Positions 1-9,088 of a stretch of DNA of 64,000 bases are shown one piece after another; the first letter of the stretch is position 1; every line of letters starts with the position of its first letter. Both the position numbers and the translations under genes were made by a program. The DNA comes from Gaoshiqia sp050178015 (GTDB taxonomy: Bacteria > Bacteroidota > Bacteroidia > Bacteroidales > Prolixibacteraceae): NCBI GenBank assembly GCA_050178015.1, contig JBFXGM010000017.1, positions 44,752-108,751 of the forward strand, written 5' to 3'. The notes below the pieces were generated by a model. That model worked only from the letters and a program-made list of their open reading frames with translations. It had not been told where the DNA came from and did not search any database.

Positions 1-942
1 GGAGATAATATTATTTCGGGAAACCACTTGTTTGGACATACTTATTCGCTTTTTAATCAGAGTTTTGCAAACTATGGCCTGGAAACCCGCTTTGTTGACA
101 CCACAAACCTTGGCGCAGTTGAAGCCCTGATTGATGAGAAGACGCGTTTGATTTATTTTGAAACCGTTACAAATCCTCAATTGGAGATCGCCGATATTGA
201 GGCGCTGGCAGCCATTGCCAATAAGCATCAGATCCTATTGGTGGCCGACAGTACAGTCACCCCGCCGGTTGTGTTCAATTCCAAAAGCCTTGGGGTTCAT
301 ATTGAAGTAATGTCCACTACGAAATTTATTTCGGGCGGGGCAACTTCGTTTGGCGGGGTGATACTGGATAATGGTCTGTACGATTGGTCGTTGAACCCAA
401 ATCTGACGCAACAGGTTGAAAAATTCGGCAAAGATGCTTTTATTGCCCGGCTACGAAAAAATTACTATCGCAATACCGGTGGCAGCATGACCGCGCATAC
501 TGCCCATTTTCAGATTATGGGACTGGACATGCTGGAATTGCGGCTGGAGCGTTGTTATGAAAACTGTATGGTTTTGGGCAGCTTTTTGAAAAGGCATTCG
601 AAAGTGAAAAAAGTTACCTATCCGGGATTGAAAACTTCTGCAGATTTTGGATTGGCTGAAAAACAATTTTCGGGAAAGCCCGGAACGATCATGACCTTTG
701 ACCTGGAATCGCAGGAAGCATGTTTTGCCTTTATGAACCAGCTGCAAATCATTCGGCGTGCCACCAACTTGAACGATAATAAATCGCTCATTATCCATCC
801 CTATTCAACCATTTATGTTGAGTTTTCGGAAGAAGAACGGGGCGAAATGGGAATTCGCGATACCATGTTGCGTTTGTCCGTTGGAATTGAGGCAGCTGCG
901 GATTTGATTGCAGATATTGAGCAAGCGTTGGTAAAGGTTTGA
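1..942 (+). CDS. PLP-dependent Cys/Met metabolism enzyme (O-acetylhomoserine sulfhydrylase/cystathionine synthase-like), 5' truncated
   Basis: The reading frame is open from base 1, so the gene begins before the window; about 313 residues remain. The protein belongs to the Cys/Met metabolism PLP family (fold type I). The PLP lysine is in the STTKFISGG motif, preceded by the VADSTVTPP segment where the family has the PLP-binding aspartate. Enzymes of this family transfer or cleave gamma-substituted homoserine derivatives, and which reaction applies here cannot be read from the sequence. It is distinct from the complete metY at 43354. The next gene is convergent. Family is sure; exact activity is not. 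Confidence 0.85.
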   Translation, partial: GDNIISGNHLFGHTYSLFNQSFANYGLETRFVDTTNLGAVEALIDEKTRLIYFETVTNPQLEIADIEALAAIANKHQILLVADSTVTPPVVFNSKSLGVHIEVMSTTKFISGGATSFGGVILDNGLYDWSLNPNLTQQVEKFGKDAFIARLRKNYYRNTGGSMTAHTAHFQIMGLDMLELRLERCYENCMVLGSFLKRHSKVKKVTYPGLKTSADFGLAEKQFSGKPGTIMTFDLESQEACFAFMNQLQIIRRATNLNDNKSLIIHPYSTIYVEFSEEERGEMGIRDTMLRLSVGIEAAADLIADIEQALVKV

Positions 943-951
943 CAGTAAACC

Positions 952-1653
952 TTAATCGTTCAGTAGGTTGGCAGTGTGGCAGGCAACAATAGCTGCTGTT
1001 TCCGTTCGGAGGCGGCTTTTCCCCAAACTTACCGGAATGAAGTCGTTTTTGATGGCGAGCGTAATTTCATTTTCCGAAAAATCCCCTTCGGGGCCAATTA
1101 AAATCAGGTTCGACGAGCTGCCCGTCACCTCGTGTTTTAACTCGCGCTTATCTTGTTCGTAACAGTGTGCGATAAACTTTTTCCCTTCAATCCCGGCACT
1201 TAAAAGCCCGGCAAGAGGAGTGAGCGGATTAAGTTTGGGCAGATACGCTTTTAGCGACTGTTTCATGGCCGAAATAATCACTTTTTCCAAGCGGTCATCT
1301 TTTATCACTTTTCGTTCTGAATGATCACATAGCACTGGCGTAATCTCGTCAATGCCAATTTCGGTTGCTTTTTCGAGGAACCATTCAAAACGGTCGATAT
1401 TTTTTGTGGGGGCAACCGCTATGTGCAGATAATGAGAGCGTTTACCAAAACTGCTAGCCTTTTTGATGACCTCAATCCGGCACTTTTTCGGATTTGCACC
1501 TGTAATTTGAGCGTCATAAAAATTTCCGGCCCCATCAACCAATTGAATCAGGTCGCCATTCGTCATGCGTAACACGCGAATGGCATGTTTCGATTCTGTT
1601 TCGTCAAGGAAATACTCCGGTTCTGTAATATCTGGTGTATAAAAAAGCTGCAT
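952..1653 (-). CDS. rsmE: 16S rRNA (uracil(1498)-N3)-methyltransferase RsmE
   Basis: At 233 residues the length is normal for RsmE, a SPOUT-fold methyltransferase that methylates U1498 of 16S rRNA with SAM. The C-terminal trefoil-knot motifs are clear: LIGPEGDFSENEI near residue 187 and SLGKSRLRTETA near 209, which form the SAM pocket. The N-terminal PUA-like part carries HAIRVLRMTNGD. The ATG at 1653 gives the family's usual N-terminus. It is followed, convergently, by the truncated PLP enzyme. Confidence 0.93.
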   Translation of the reverse strand: MQLFYTPDITEPEYFLDETESKHAIRVLRMTNGDLIQLVDGAGNFYDAQITGANPKKCRIEVIKKASSFGKRSHYLHIAVAPTKNIDRFEWFLEKATEIGIDEITPVLCDHSERKVIKDDRLEKVIISAMKQSLKAYLPKLNPLTPLAGLLSAGIEGKKFIAHCYEQDKRELKHEVTGSSSNLILIGPEGDFSENEITLAIKNDFIPVSLGKSRLRTETAAIVACHTANLLND

Positions 1654-1733
1654 GAACTAGTATTGAAAAAAAAACTACAAAAATAACTCGAAAGATAAAA
1701 TGGTCGATAAAAATTCGGCCTGGTCGGTTGTTG

Positions 1734-2228
1734 TTATCGTAAGTTTCTCGGGACCAGGTGAAAAGAGAGTTCTCCGTCACGCGCTGAAATATCCTTCCAG
1801 CAATCAATTTTAAAGTCAATCCCAACCGTAGAACACGTTGGCATATCACTGTTAAAAAAACGGACCAGATTGTTGGCCAGGTAATAAATCGTAGGGTTAT
1901 GTCCGAATATAAAAACGGTTTGCACCTCTTCCGAAATCTCGCGGAGGATATCAATAAAATCCTGCGTGGTAACACCTTCATACAAATCCTCTTCCAATTG
2001 AATTTTTGGAATGGGGTAGTGAAAAGTTTCAGCATAAATTTCTGCTGTCTTGACAGCCCGTTTTGCCGGACTTGAAATAATCAAGTCGGGGGTTACCTTA
2101 TCCTCTTTTAGTTTCGAACTCAATAATTTTGCATCCTCTTTGCCGCTGCTGCGCAACTTCCGGTCAAAGTCATCTTCATACCCATAAGGAACAGCCTTTG
2201 CATGTCTGACAAGTACTACACGTTTCAT
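1734..2228 (-). CDS. SixA-type histidine phosphatase family protein
   Basis: This is a 164-residue protein of the histidine phosphatase (phosphoglycerate mutase-like) superfamily. The phosphoacceptor motif VLVRHAKA lies at the N-terminus and the second catalytic histidine is in FGHNPTI near residue 110. Length and motif spacing fit the SixA branch, which in E. coli dephosphorylates phosphohistidine on HPr/NPr or ArcB. No HPr or ArcB partner is visible here, so the substrate is unknown. It is co-oriented with rsmE, 80 bp upstream of it, and divergent from the phosphoesterase at 2292. Confidence 0.85.
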   Translation of the reverse strand: MKRVVLVRHAKAVPYGYEDDFDRKLRSSGKEDAKLLSSKLKEDKVTPDLIISSPAKRAVKTAEIYAETFHYPIPKIQLEEDLYEGVTTQDFIDILREISEEVQTVFIFGHNPTIYYLANNLVRFFNSDMPTCSTVGIDFKIDCWKDISARDGELSFHLVPRNLR

Positions 2229-2291
2229 GGTACAGATATTTTTGTGCTAAATTAAGCTAATTTTGAACACCAAAACCAACAAAACTCAGTA

Positions 2292-2795
2292 ATGAAACGA
2301 ATAGGATTGATCTCCGACACACATGGCTCGATAAGTAGCAGGACACTTAGTTTTCTGGAAGCAGTTGACGAAATATGGCATGCCGGAGACATTGGCACCG
2401 TTGAATTAGCCGATGAATTAGCAAGGCTTAAACCATTCAGGGCCGTATATGGAAATATTGATGATCACATTCTGAGACGAATTTATCCCGAAAATCAACG
2501 TTTTTTTTGTGAAGACGTTGACGTACTCATGACCCACATCGGAGGATACCCGGGACACTATGACAAGCGAATCAGGAAAGAAATATATAGCAAACCACCC
2601 AAGCTATTTATCAGCGGTCATTCACACATTTTGAAAGTCATTTTCGATAAAAAAATAAATTGCCTGCACATAAACCCGGGAGCGTCCGGAAATAATGGAT
2701 TTCATAAAATATGCACAGCCGTACGTTTTGTAATTGATGGAACAACAATCCGGGATTTGGAAATATTGGAATTTGAACGAATTCAATTTATATAG
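2292..2795 (+). CDS. YfcE/MJ0936-type metallophosphoesterase
   Basis: This 167-residue protein is a single calcineurin-like phosphoesterase domain. All metal-binding blocks are visible in order: SDTHG (residues 8-12), HAGDIG, YGNIDD, a histidine in LMTHIGG and GHSHI near residue 115. YfcE-type enzymes are Mn2+-dependent phosphodiesterases active on model substrates; their physiological substrates are generally undefined. The ATG at 2292 is directly in front of the first motif. It shares a 63-bp divergent intergenic region with the SixA-like gene. Confidence 0.88.
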   Translation: MKRIGLISDTHGSISSRTLSFLEAVDEIWHAGDIGTVELADELARLKPFRAVYGNIDDHILRRIYPENQRFFCEDVDVLMTHIGGYPGHYDKRIRKEIYSKPPKLFISGHSHILKVIFDKKINCLHINPGASGNNGFHKICTAVRFVIDGTTIRDLEILEFERIQFI

Positions 2796-2840
2796 ATAAT
2801 AAGGTTAATATGGAATATAAATAAATCAAATGATCTATAA

Positions 2841-2872
2841 TTTGGATATATAGTATGAATGAGCTATATTTG
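2841..2872 (+). promoter_or_regulatory. Near-consensus Bacteroidota promoter of the SatD operon
   Basis: TTTG at 2841-2844 and TATATTTG at 2865-2872 are separated by 20 bp, matching the Bacteroidota primary-sigma pattern (TTTG, about 19-21 bp, TAnnTTTG). The -7 box ends only four bases before the ATG at 2877, so transcription would begin at or next to the start codon and the mRNA would be leaderless or nearly so. The surroundings are very AT-rich. Confidence 0.7.
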
Positions 2873-2876
2873 ATGT

Positions 2877-3527
2877 ATGGAAAAATTAGCCGTTATATCC
2901 GCAGACGTAATCGATTCTTCAAAATTTGAGGAAATAGCTTTTATGGGGACACTACAAGTTTTGGAAGAGCCATCGAATAACTATCTCATAAGCAGGGGCG
3001 AATCAATGTTGACCAGCCGAGGCGATAGCTTTCAGATAATGATACAAGACGTGGAAAAAGCATTCCTGAAAGCAATCTATCTGAAATCATTTTTTAGAAA
3101 AAAAGAAATTGTATTAAAGAATCAACAAATCAGCAGAAAACTCGACCTGAGAATATCGCTTGCTGTCGGAAATGCCGAAACGATACCGGATGACATCGGA
3201 AAAACCCTGGAAGAACCATTTGTTTTGTCGGGTAGGGCACTCGACCAGATGAAAAAGAAAAAACAAACATTCATAATAACCACTAGTAATGCCGAATACA
3301 ATAAAGAATTGGAACTAAACTGCTTGTTCCTTGAAAATATTTTCGATGGCTGGACTATAGCACAGGCTGAAGTAATTTATTATCTTGTTCAGGGATTCAA
3401 GCAGACTGAAATCGCGGCAAAATTGAACCTGACCCAACCGTCTGTCAGTAACCGGATACAACTTGCGCATTGGGGCCTGATTGAAAAGATGAACCTCCGG
3501 TATATAGATATTGTCTCAAAATTATAA
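2877..3527 (+). CDS. SatD family protein with C-terminal helix-turn-helix
   Basis: This 216-residue protein begins with the family-typical KLAVISADVIDSS segment, and an SRGDSF patch lies near residue 58. The last 45 residues read as a helix-turn-helix of the 'QTEIAAKLNLTQPSVSNR' type, so DNA binding is likely. SatD proteins were named in a streptococcal acid-tolerance locus; their biochemical role is unknown. The conserved N-terminus makes the ATG at 2877 the right start despite the missing leader. The DUF3307 membrane protein follows four bases after the stop, a pairing that suggests a regulator with its membrane partner. Confidence 0.8.
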   Translation: MEKLAVISADVIDSSKFEEIAFMGTLQVLEEPSNNYLISRGESMLTSRGDSFQIMIQDVEKAFLKAIYLKSFFRKKEIVLKNQQISRKLDLRISLAVGNAETIPDDIGKTLEEPFVLSGRALDQMKKKKQTFIITTSNAEYNKELELNCLFLENIFDGWTIAQAEVIYYLVQGFKQTEIAAKLNLTQPSVSNRIQLAHWGLIEKMNLRYIDIVSKL

Positions 3528-3531
3528 CGTT

Positions 3532-4257
3532 ATGGTGCTTTTCCTTAGCTTGCTTTTAGCTCATTTACTAGCCGATTTTATGTTACAGCCCAATTCGTGG
3601 GTAAACGATAAAAACCAGCATGGAGTAAAATCAGTGAAATTATTATTTCACGTTTCTATCGTGACGGTATTGTCCACACTTTTTGCAATTGATTACTATA
3701 CTTGGAAAATACCTGTACTGATCTTCATTTTTCATTATTTGACAGACTTGGGCAAAATATACCTGAAACCAGCGAAGGTCAATAATTTGCTCTGGTTCAT
3801 GGCAGACCAACTGGTTCATGTGGTAGTTTTGGTATTCATTGCTGCAGTGGTTGAAGCCAATTTTCACAATTTAATCGCAGTGATTAAATTTTTTCTATAT
3901 GATTATGAGGTGCTTATCTATCTAATTTCCTATTTCTTTGTGATTTGGCCATCCATGATTATCATCAATCTAGCAACCCGGCGTTGGCAAAAACAGATTA
4001 ACCGCGAAATTGAACCAAACCTGAAAGATGCCGGGAAGTGGATTGGCATTTTGGAACGAGTGCTCGTACTGACATTTGTACTTACGTCACAATTTCAAGC
4101 AATTGGATTTTTGATCGCTGCAAAATCAATCTTGCGGATATCTGTAAAAAGCGAAGCAAACGCCAGGATTATGTCCGAATATGTTCTGATCGGAACATTG
4201 ATCAGTTTTACAATCGCAATTTTTACCGGTATCTTGGCAGGTTCTGCCATCCGCTGA
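3532..4257 (+). CDS. DUF3307 domain-containing membrane protein
   Basis: This is a hydrophobic protein of about 241 residues with five or six membrane segments. Its N-terminus has the DUF3307 signature: LLLAHLLADFMLQP followed by a conserved basic patch and a FHYLTDLGK segment. Function is unknown. A TTG at 3511 would extend it into satD by 17 bases, but the ATG at 3532 directly precedes the first membrane helix and is preferred. It is co-transcribed with the SatD gene. The ATGs inside other frames of this region are shadows. Confidence 0.8.
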   Translation: MVLFLSLLLAHLLADFMLQPNSWVNDKNQHGVKSVKLLFHVSIVTVLSTLFAIDYYTWKIPVLIFIFHYLTDLGKIYLKPAKVNNLLWFMADQLVHVVVLVFIAAVVEANFHNLIAVIKFFLYDYEVLIYLISYFFVIWPSMIIINLATRRWQKQINREIEPNLKDAGKWIGILERVLVLTFVLTSQFQAIGFLIAAKSILRISVKSEANARIMSEYVLIGTLISFTIAIFTGILAGSAIR

Positions 4258-4356
4258 AATAAAATTCTCTAATAGCTTCTATTTGTTAAATATGGATATG
4301 CCGGCAAATTTTGGCAACACGAGTTCTTTATGTAATTGAAATTTGTCGGATTTTGA

Positions 4357-5367
4357 CTAAACCAGTGTTGCTACCATCACCGCTTTTATGGTGTGCATAC
4401 GGTTTTCTGCTTCGTCAAAAACAATGGAGGCCGGGCTTTCGAACACCTCTTCGGTTACTTCCAAAGCATTCATCCCAAACTTCTGGAAAATTTCTTCGCC
4501 CACTTTCGTATCGCGGTTATGGAAGGCTGGCAGGCAGTGCAAAAATTTCACGTCCGGATTGCCAGTGAGCTCCATCACTTTACGGTTTACCTGGTATGGT
4601 TGAAGCAACTCAATTCGTTCGGCCCACGCGTTTTCGGGTTCACCCATCGACACCCAAACGTCTGTGTATAAAAAATCGCAACCCTTTATGGCCCCTGCTA
4701 CCTGATCGGTGATGGTGATTTTTGCCCCGGTTTGACCAGCGATTTCACGGCAGGTAGTTACCAAACCGGCCTCGGGTTGAAAGCCTTTGGGGGCAGCGAT
4801 GCGGAAATCCATGCCCATTTTGGCGGCTCCCACCATCAGCGAGTTGCCCATGTTGAAGCGTGCATCGCCCAAATAGCAGAAGGTGGTTTCTGACAGGGGT
4901 TTTGCGCAGTGTTCCTGCATGGTCAGAAGATCGGCCAGCACTTGGGTGGGGTGAAACTCGTTGGTGAGCCCGTTCCATACAGGAACGCCTGCATAGTGGC
5001 CCAGTTCTTCCACAATTTCCTGCCCGTATCCGCGGTACTCAATGCCGTCGTACATACGGCCAAGCACACGGGCGGTGTCTTTCATCGATTCTTTGTGCCC
5101 GATCTGAGTCCCCGACGGGCCCAGGTAGCTCACCTGTGCTCCCTGGTCGAATGCTGCTACTTCGAATGCGCAGCGCGTACGGGTAGATGTTTTCTCGAAA
5201 ATGAGGGCGATATTTTTGCCTTTCAACAGATGTTGTTCAGTGCCTTCTTTTTTTGCAGCTTTAAAGTTTTTCGACAGCTCAAGCAGATAACTGATTTCTT
5301 TCGGGGTGAAGTCGAGCAGTTTTAAGAAATTCCGGTTTCGCAAGTTGATTTCCATGGTCTTGGTCAT
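4357..5367 (-). CDS. arcB: Ornithine carbamoyltransferase (probably catabolic, ArcB-type)
   Basis: This 336-residue protein aligns from memory almost end to end with E. coli ArgF. It has the carbamoyl-phosphate motif STRTR (61-65), a HPTQ motif in the TNEFHPTQ segment and the ornithine/catalytic HCLPAF motif. It interconverts ornithine plus carbamoyl phosphate with citrulline. It lies 65 bp downstream of carbamate kinase on the same strand, so the citrulline-breaking direction feeding ATP synthesis is likely. No other arginine-biosynthesis gene is nearby. The ATG at 5355 is an alternative start. Confidence 0.93.
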   Translation of the reverse strand: MTKTMEINLRNRNFLKLLDFTPKEISYLLELSKNFKAAKKEGTEQHLLKGKNIALIFEKTSTRTRCAFEVAAFDQGAQVSYLGPSGTQIGHKESMKDTARVLGRMYDGIEYRGYGQEIVEELGHYAGVPVWNGLTNEFHPTQVLADLLTMQEHCAKPLSETTFCYLGDARFNMGNSLMVGAAKMGMDFRIAAPKGFQPEAGLVTTCREIAGQTGAKITITDQVAGAIKGCDFLYTDVWVSMGEPENAWAERIELLQPYQVNRKVMELTGNPDVKFLHCLPAFHNRDTKVGEEIFQKFGMNALEVTEEVFESPASIVFDEAENRMHTIKAVMVATLV

Positions 5368-5432
5368 TTATAGTCATTTGTTGTCAATATTTGTCATTAG
5401 TGCATTTTTTTGAAAAGTTGTCCCGAAATAAT

Positions 5433-6389
5433 TCAGCTGTCATAATGCATGGTGATTTTAGATCCGTACGATTTGTCTTCCAGCTTTTTGGCTTCGGTGA
5501 TCACGCTTTTTTCGCCTCCTTTTCCCACAAACCGAAGGCAGGCCCTGATTTTTGGCGCCATACTTCCTTCGCCAAAAATACCTTTTTCGAGGTACATTTT
5601 CGTGTCTGCATAATCTAAAAACTCTAGTTTTTCCTGGGTGGGCAGTCCATAGTCTTTGAAAATAAAGGGCACGTCGGTTAATATGTAAAACTCGTTGGCG
5701 CCAATCTCGGTGGCCAGCAGCGAGGAAGTCATGTCTTTGTCGATCACTGCATCGATGGTGCGGAGCTCATTGTTGGCATCGTAATAAACCGGTATTCCGC
5801 CGCCGCCTGCTGTTATCACGATGTTACCGTCCCGGGCCAAGGTTTCAATCACATCTTTGTTCAGGATATCGATAGGGTCGGGCGATGGGACGACACGTCG
5901 CCATCCGCCATCATTTTTACTGGAAGGCTTGAACAGCCAGCCTTTGGTTTTTTGCAGGTGTTCGGCTTCGGCCTGGCTGTAGATTTTTCCGATGCGTTTG
6001 GAGGGAGACTCGAAGGCCGGGTCAACCGGATCAATTGTCACCATGCCCATCATGGAAATGATATGCTTGCTGATACCGTGTTTGTTCAGTACATTGCGTA
6101 ACATCCGCTCAATCATATACCCGATGCCCCCTTGCGAGTCGGCCACACAAATGTCCAGGGGCATGGCTGCAATCCCGTAAAGTTGTTCCCCCGCATCGTT
6201 CCGCATCAGGATGTTGCCCACCTGAGGGCCATTGCCATGGGTAATCACCAGGTTATAACCAGCCTTGATCAGGTGGACCAGGTTTTCGAGCGTTTCGGTG
6301 GTATTGGCTTCCTGTTGTTCAATGGTGCCAGCCTCGTTTCCCCGGAGCAAGGCATTGCCGCCAAGTGCGATAACCGCTAATTTTTTCAT
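5433..6389 (-). CDS. arcC: Carbamate kinase
   Basis: This 318-residue protein has the amino-acid-kinase fold. The N-terminal ALGGNALL motif binds phosphate, THGNGPQVG follows near residue 50, and ITAGGGGIPV and DKDMTSSLLA lie in the C-terminal half. The enzyme makes ATP from carbamoyl phosphate and ADP. It is first in an arcC-arcB operon, so together they can conserve energy from citrulline. The arginine deiminase gene arcA is not in the window. A TATGTTTG box on this strand at 6421-6414 lies 25 bp ahead of the ATG. Confidence 0.95.
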   Translation of the reverse strand: MKKLAVIALGGNALLRGNEAGTIEQQEANTTETLENLVHLIKAGYNLVITHGNGPQVGNILMRNDAGEQLYGIAAMPLDICVADSQGGIGYMIERMLRNVLNKHGISKHIISMMGMVTIDPVDPAFESPSKRIGKIYSQAEAEHLQKTKGWLFKPSSKNDGGWRRVVPSPDPIDILNKDVIETLARDGNIVITAGGGGIPVYYDANNELRTIDAVIDKDMTSSLLATEIGANEFYILTDVPFIFKDYGLPTQEKLEFLDYADTKMYLEKGIFGEGSMAPKIRACLRFVGKGGEKSVITEAKKLEDKSYGSKITMHYDS

Positions 6390-6735
6390 TGTTCAAATGA
6401 ATTGCGTACCACACAAACATAAAAAATCAGCTCAATTTAATTGCTGAACTTCCTTTTGTTTAATGCATGTTTTAACTGCTTTAAAACACTGATTTTCGCT
6501 ATGTTTTACGGTTTGAAAGGGATTGATTCTTTTCTGCTTTCAATTTGAGTAAATGAATCTGAAAGGAATTTTGGGTTGGTGGATTTTACCGGTTTTTGAT
6601 TGATGGATGGTAATTTATCGGAAAACAAGTAAATCGACCGTTTCCAATTCGGGGGACGTGCTGACAAACAGAGGGGATATTACCTCTTTTTCTGCTGAAA
6701 TACATTAACTTATTCGCTATAAATCTGTTTTGGTG
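6390..6735. other. Intergenic region between arcC and the EIIA/CBS gene
   Basis: This is 346 bp between divergent genes without a credible ORF. On the minus strand TATGTTTG (6421-6414) is a likely -7 box for arcC, without a good -33 match. A short hairpin, AGAGG/CCTCT followed by T's (6670-6690), lies upstream of the plus-strand gene and is too weak to call a terminator. Nothing else was recognised. Confidence 0.5.
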
Positions 6736-7671
6736 ATGAAGAAAGAGCAAGCAGAAAACCCGGAATTGGGATATTATTTCACCAATGAGAATATTCTCGT
6801 TTTCAGCGAACCGGTTTTGCTTGACGACTTAGTGCAACAGATGCTCGTGAACCTGGCTGTTACCGTGGGGATCGGGCACATTGTCCATACCAGGAAACAT
6901 TACCTGGAAAAACACAAGGAATATCATATCCAAAAGTTCAATCCATACATTTCCGTCCTTCATTTTCGCATCCATTTTAACGGTAAGATGCATATTGCCA
7001 TGGCCGTCACGAAGAGTGGAATCGAATCTCCGCGGCCCATGCACGCGAAGAACCCGGTTATTTTTGTGCTCATTGTTACGCCCCATAACCGGCCCGATTT
7101 GTTTTACCGAGTTTTGCCGGCTATCAGGCAGATGAACGAGGATAACGTTCTGATCAAAAATGTGCTGGATGAGTCAAATACGACCATCATCTGGGAGCAG
7201 ATCAATAGACAGAATTTTCAACTGTCCCCATTTGTCATGGCACAGGATGTGATGGTGCCCCCGCGAAATGCCATCCAGGATACGGATAACCTGGAAAAGG
7301 CGATCGACTTGCTGATCATGTACCAGTGCCGGTGCCTGCCGGTGGTTGACCGGGAAAACGAATTAATTGGTGAAGTTTCGCTGGAGGAGCTGTTAAAAAT
7401 TTGTTTTCCGCGTCATATTTTATGGATGGACGATATTACACCGGTCATCCAGTTCGAAACTTTCCGAAATATCCTGAACAACGAATCCTCCACCTGGCTC
7501 ACTGAAATAATGAACTACCGGGTGGCCACTGTCCAGTGGGACGATCCTGCCGTAAAAGCGGCTATTGCCATGACCAAGCTTTCGACGGAACATGTGTATG
7601 TGCTGCGCAACCGGACACTGGTTGGCTTGGTAACCATAAAAAATCTGGCTAACATGATTTTACGGAGGTAG
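6736..7671 (+). CDS. PTS EIIA-like domain fused to a CBS-domain pair
   Basis: This 311-residue protein has an N-terminal half resembling the PtsN/EIIA-2 fold: a TVGIGHIV segment, an ISVLHFR segment where EIIA has its phosphoacceptor histidine, and SGIESPRP before the final strand. The C-terminal half is a CBS pair (about 165-311) starting at VMAQDVMVPPRNA. CBS pairs usually sense adenosine nucleotides. The ATG at 6736 is preferred over the TTG and GTG just before it. The transporter follows after one base, so this is probably its cytoplasmic regulatory subunit. Confidence 0.72.
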   Translation: MKKEQAENPELGYYFTNENILVFSEPVLLDDLVQQMLVNLAVTVGIGHIVHTRKHYLEKHKEYHIQKFNPYISVLHFRIHFNGKMHIAMAVTKSGIESPRPMHAKNPVIFVLIVTPHNRPDLFYRVLPAIRQMNEDNVLIKNVLDESNTTIIWEQINRQNFQLSPFVMAQDVMVPPRNAIQDTDNLEKAIDLLIMYQCRCLPVVDRENELIGEVSLEELLKICFPRHILWMDDITPVIQFETFRNILNNESSTWLTEIMNYRVATVQWDDPAVKAAIAMTKLSTEHVYVLRNRTLVGLVTIKNLANMILRR

Positions 7672-7672
7672 C

Positions 7673-9088
7673 ATGGAAAAGGTAAATCATAAATTAACCA
7701 TGGTGCAGGTTGCTGTACGTGGTGCTATTATTCTGGGCATCAGTACTGCAGCCAGTGGTTTGGCCTTGTTGTTCAACTTTCAGGAAGCAAAGCAACTTTT
7801 GGCTATCTTCACTTTTGTGCTGATTATTTCGTCCACCTTGCTGTTTTGGAACTTCCGGTTGGCTATTGCGTTCATCGGTATGGCAGCTATTTTGGGCGGT
7901 AATGTACTGACCTTGCAAGAATTCATTGCTTCTTCAGAACTCGATATCATTTTATTCCTGGTGGGAATGATGACTTTAGTTGGTGTATTGAAGGACTTGG
8001 GCCTGTTTAGCTGGATTATACAGTCGGTAATCGGGATGGAGAATATGACCGGGCGGAAATTCATTATCCTGGTGATGGTGATTTCGGCCCTGATGGCTAG
8101 TGTTGTGGACGAAGTGACCTCCATTGTGATCATCCTGGCGCTAATTTTTCAGGTTTGCGATACCTTGAAGGTGCGGGCAACACCTTTTGTGATTATTGCC
8201 GTACTGGCCACCAACATTGGTTCGAGTGGTACCATGTTGGGCAACCCGATAGGTATCCTGATCGGGACTAAAGCTGGCTTTTCGTTTCTTGATTTTATCA
8301 CTTGGGCTGCACCGATTATGATATTGTCGCTAATAGGAGCCTTATTTATTGTTCTCTATTGGTTCAGGGCGGATATCGATATGCTGGCTGAGCGGCTGGA
8401 AGCACGCCGGAAAAAACAACTCGGGTTGGGCCCGTTGGTGAAAATACCGTTTAAAAAAGGATTGTTCATATTATGCGCAGCTATTACTCTCATTGCAATG
8501 CATCATTTTCTGGAAAGAAAACTGGGTGTCGAAAAAAACACCCTGTTGATTGTAACACCATTGTTTATCTCCGGAATTTTGATGATCTGGAAGAATGAGC
8601 GGGCGCGGCATTATATCGAATCGGAGGTGGAGTGGTGGACACTGATGTTTTTTATGATGCTGTTTGCAATTGCCGCTTCGTTGGAGGCAACGGGGGTGAC
8701 CGGGCAAATAGCGGAACTATTTACCGAAACTTTTGGTGAAAATCCGGTGATACTCACTCCTGTTGTCATGTTTATCACGGCAGCCGGTTCGGCCTTTGTT
8801 GATAATGTGGTTTTCATCGCCGCTTTTATCCCGGTGATCAACGACATCGGTTCAACACCGCTTTGGTGGGCCCTTCTGTTTGGCGGATGTTTTGGCGGAA
8901 ATATTACCATGATTGGTTCTACGGCCAACATTGTGGCAATTGGTATGATGGAAAAGCGTTATCGTGCCCATATGTCGTTCCGTGAGTGGTTTCGGATTGG
9001 CATACTGGTCGGCGTCATCACCTGTGTATTCGCCACGGTCCTTATCCTACTTTTAATGCCGTTTATGCCGGCCATGCCGGGTTATTGA
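7673..9088 (+). CDS. NhaD/ArsB/SLC13-type ion transporter
   Basis: This 471-residue integral membrane protein has about 11-13 hydrophobic segments and belongs to the ion-transporter superfamily (CitMHS/NhaD/ArsB). Diagnostic pieces are the SSVVDEVTSIV-like loop near residue 145, the NIGSSGTMLGNP loop near 180, and the repeat-two counterparts FVDNVVFIAAFIP and GSTANIVAIGM. NhaD members are Na+/H+ antiporters, and dicarboxylate or arsenite transport is possible in relatives. Translational coupling to the EIIA/CBS gene suggests nucleotide- or phosphorylation-controlled ion flux. Confidence 0.78.
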   Translation: MEKVNHKLTMVQVAVRGAIILGISTAASGLALLFNFQEAKQLLAIFTFVLIISSTLLFWNFRLAIAFIGMAAILGGNVLTLQEFIASSELDIILFLVGMMTLVGVLKDLGLFSWIIQSVIGMENMTGRKFIILVMVISALMASVVDEVTSIVIILALIFQVCDTLKVRATPFVIIAVLATNIGSSGTMLGNPIGILIGTKAGFSFLDFITWAAPIMILSLIGALFIVLYWFRADIDMLAERLEARRKKQLGLGPLVKIPFKKGLFILCAAITLIAMHHFLERKLGVEKNTLLIVTPLFISGILMIWKNERARHYIESEVEWWTLMFFMMLFAIAASLEATGVTGQIAELFTETFGENPVILTPVVMFITAAGSAFVDNVVFIAAFIPVINDIGSTPLWWALLFGGCFGGNITMIGSTANIVAIGMMEKRYRAHMSFREWFRIGILVGVITCVFATVLILLLMPFMPAMPGY

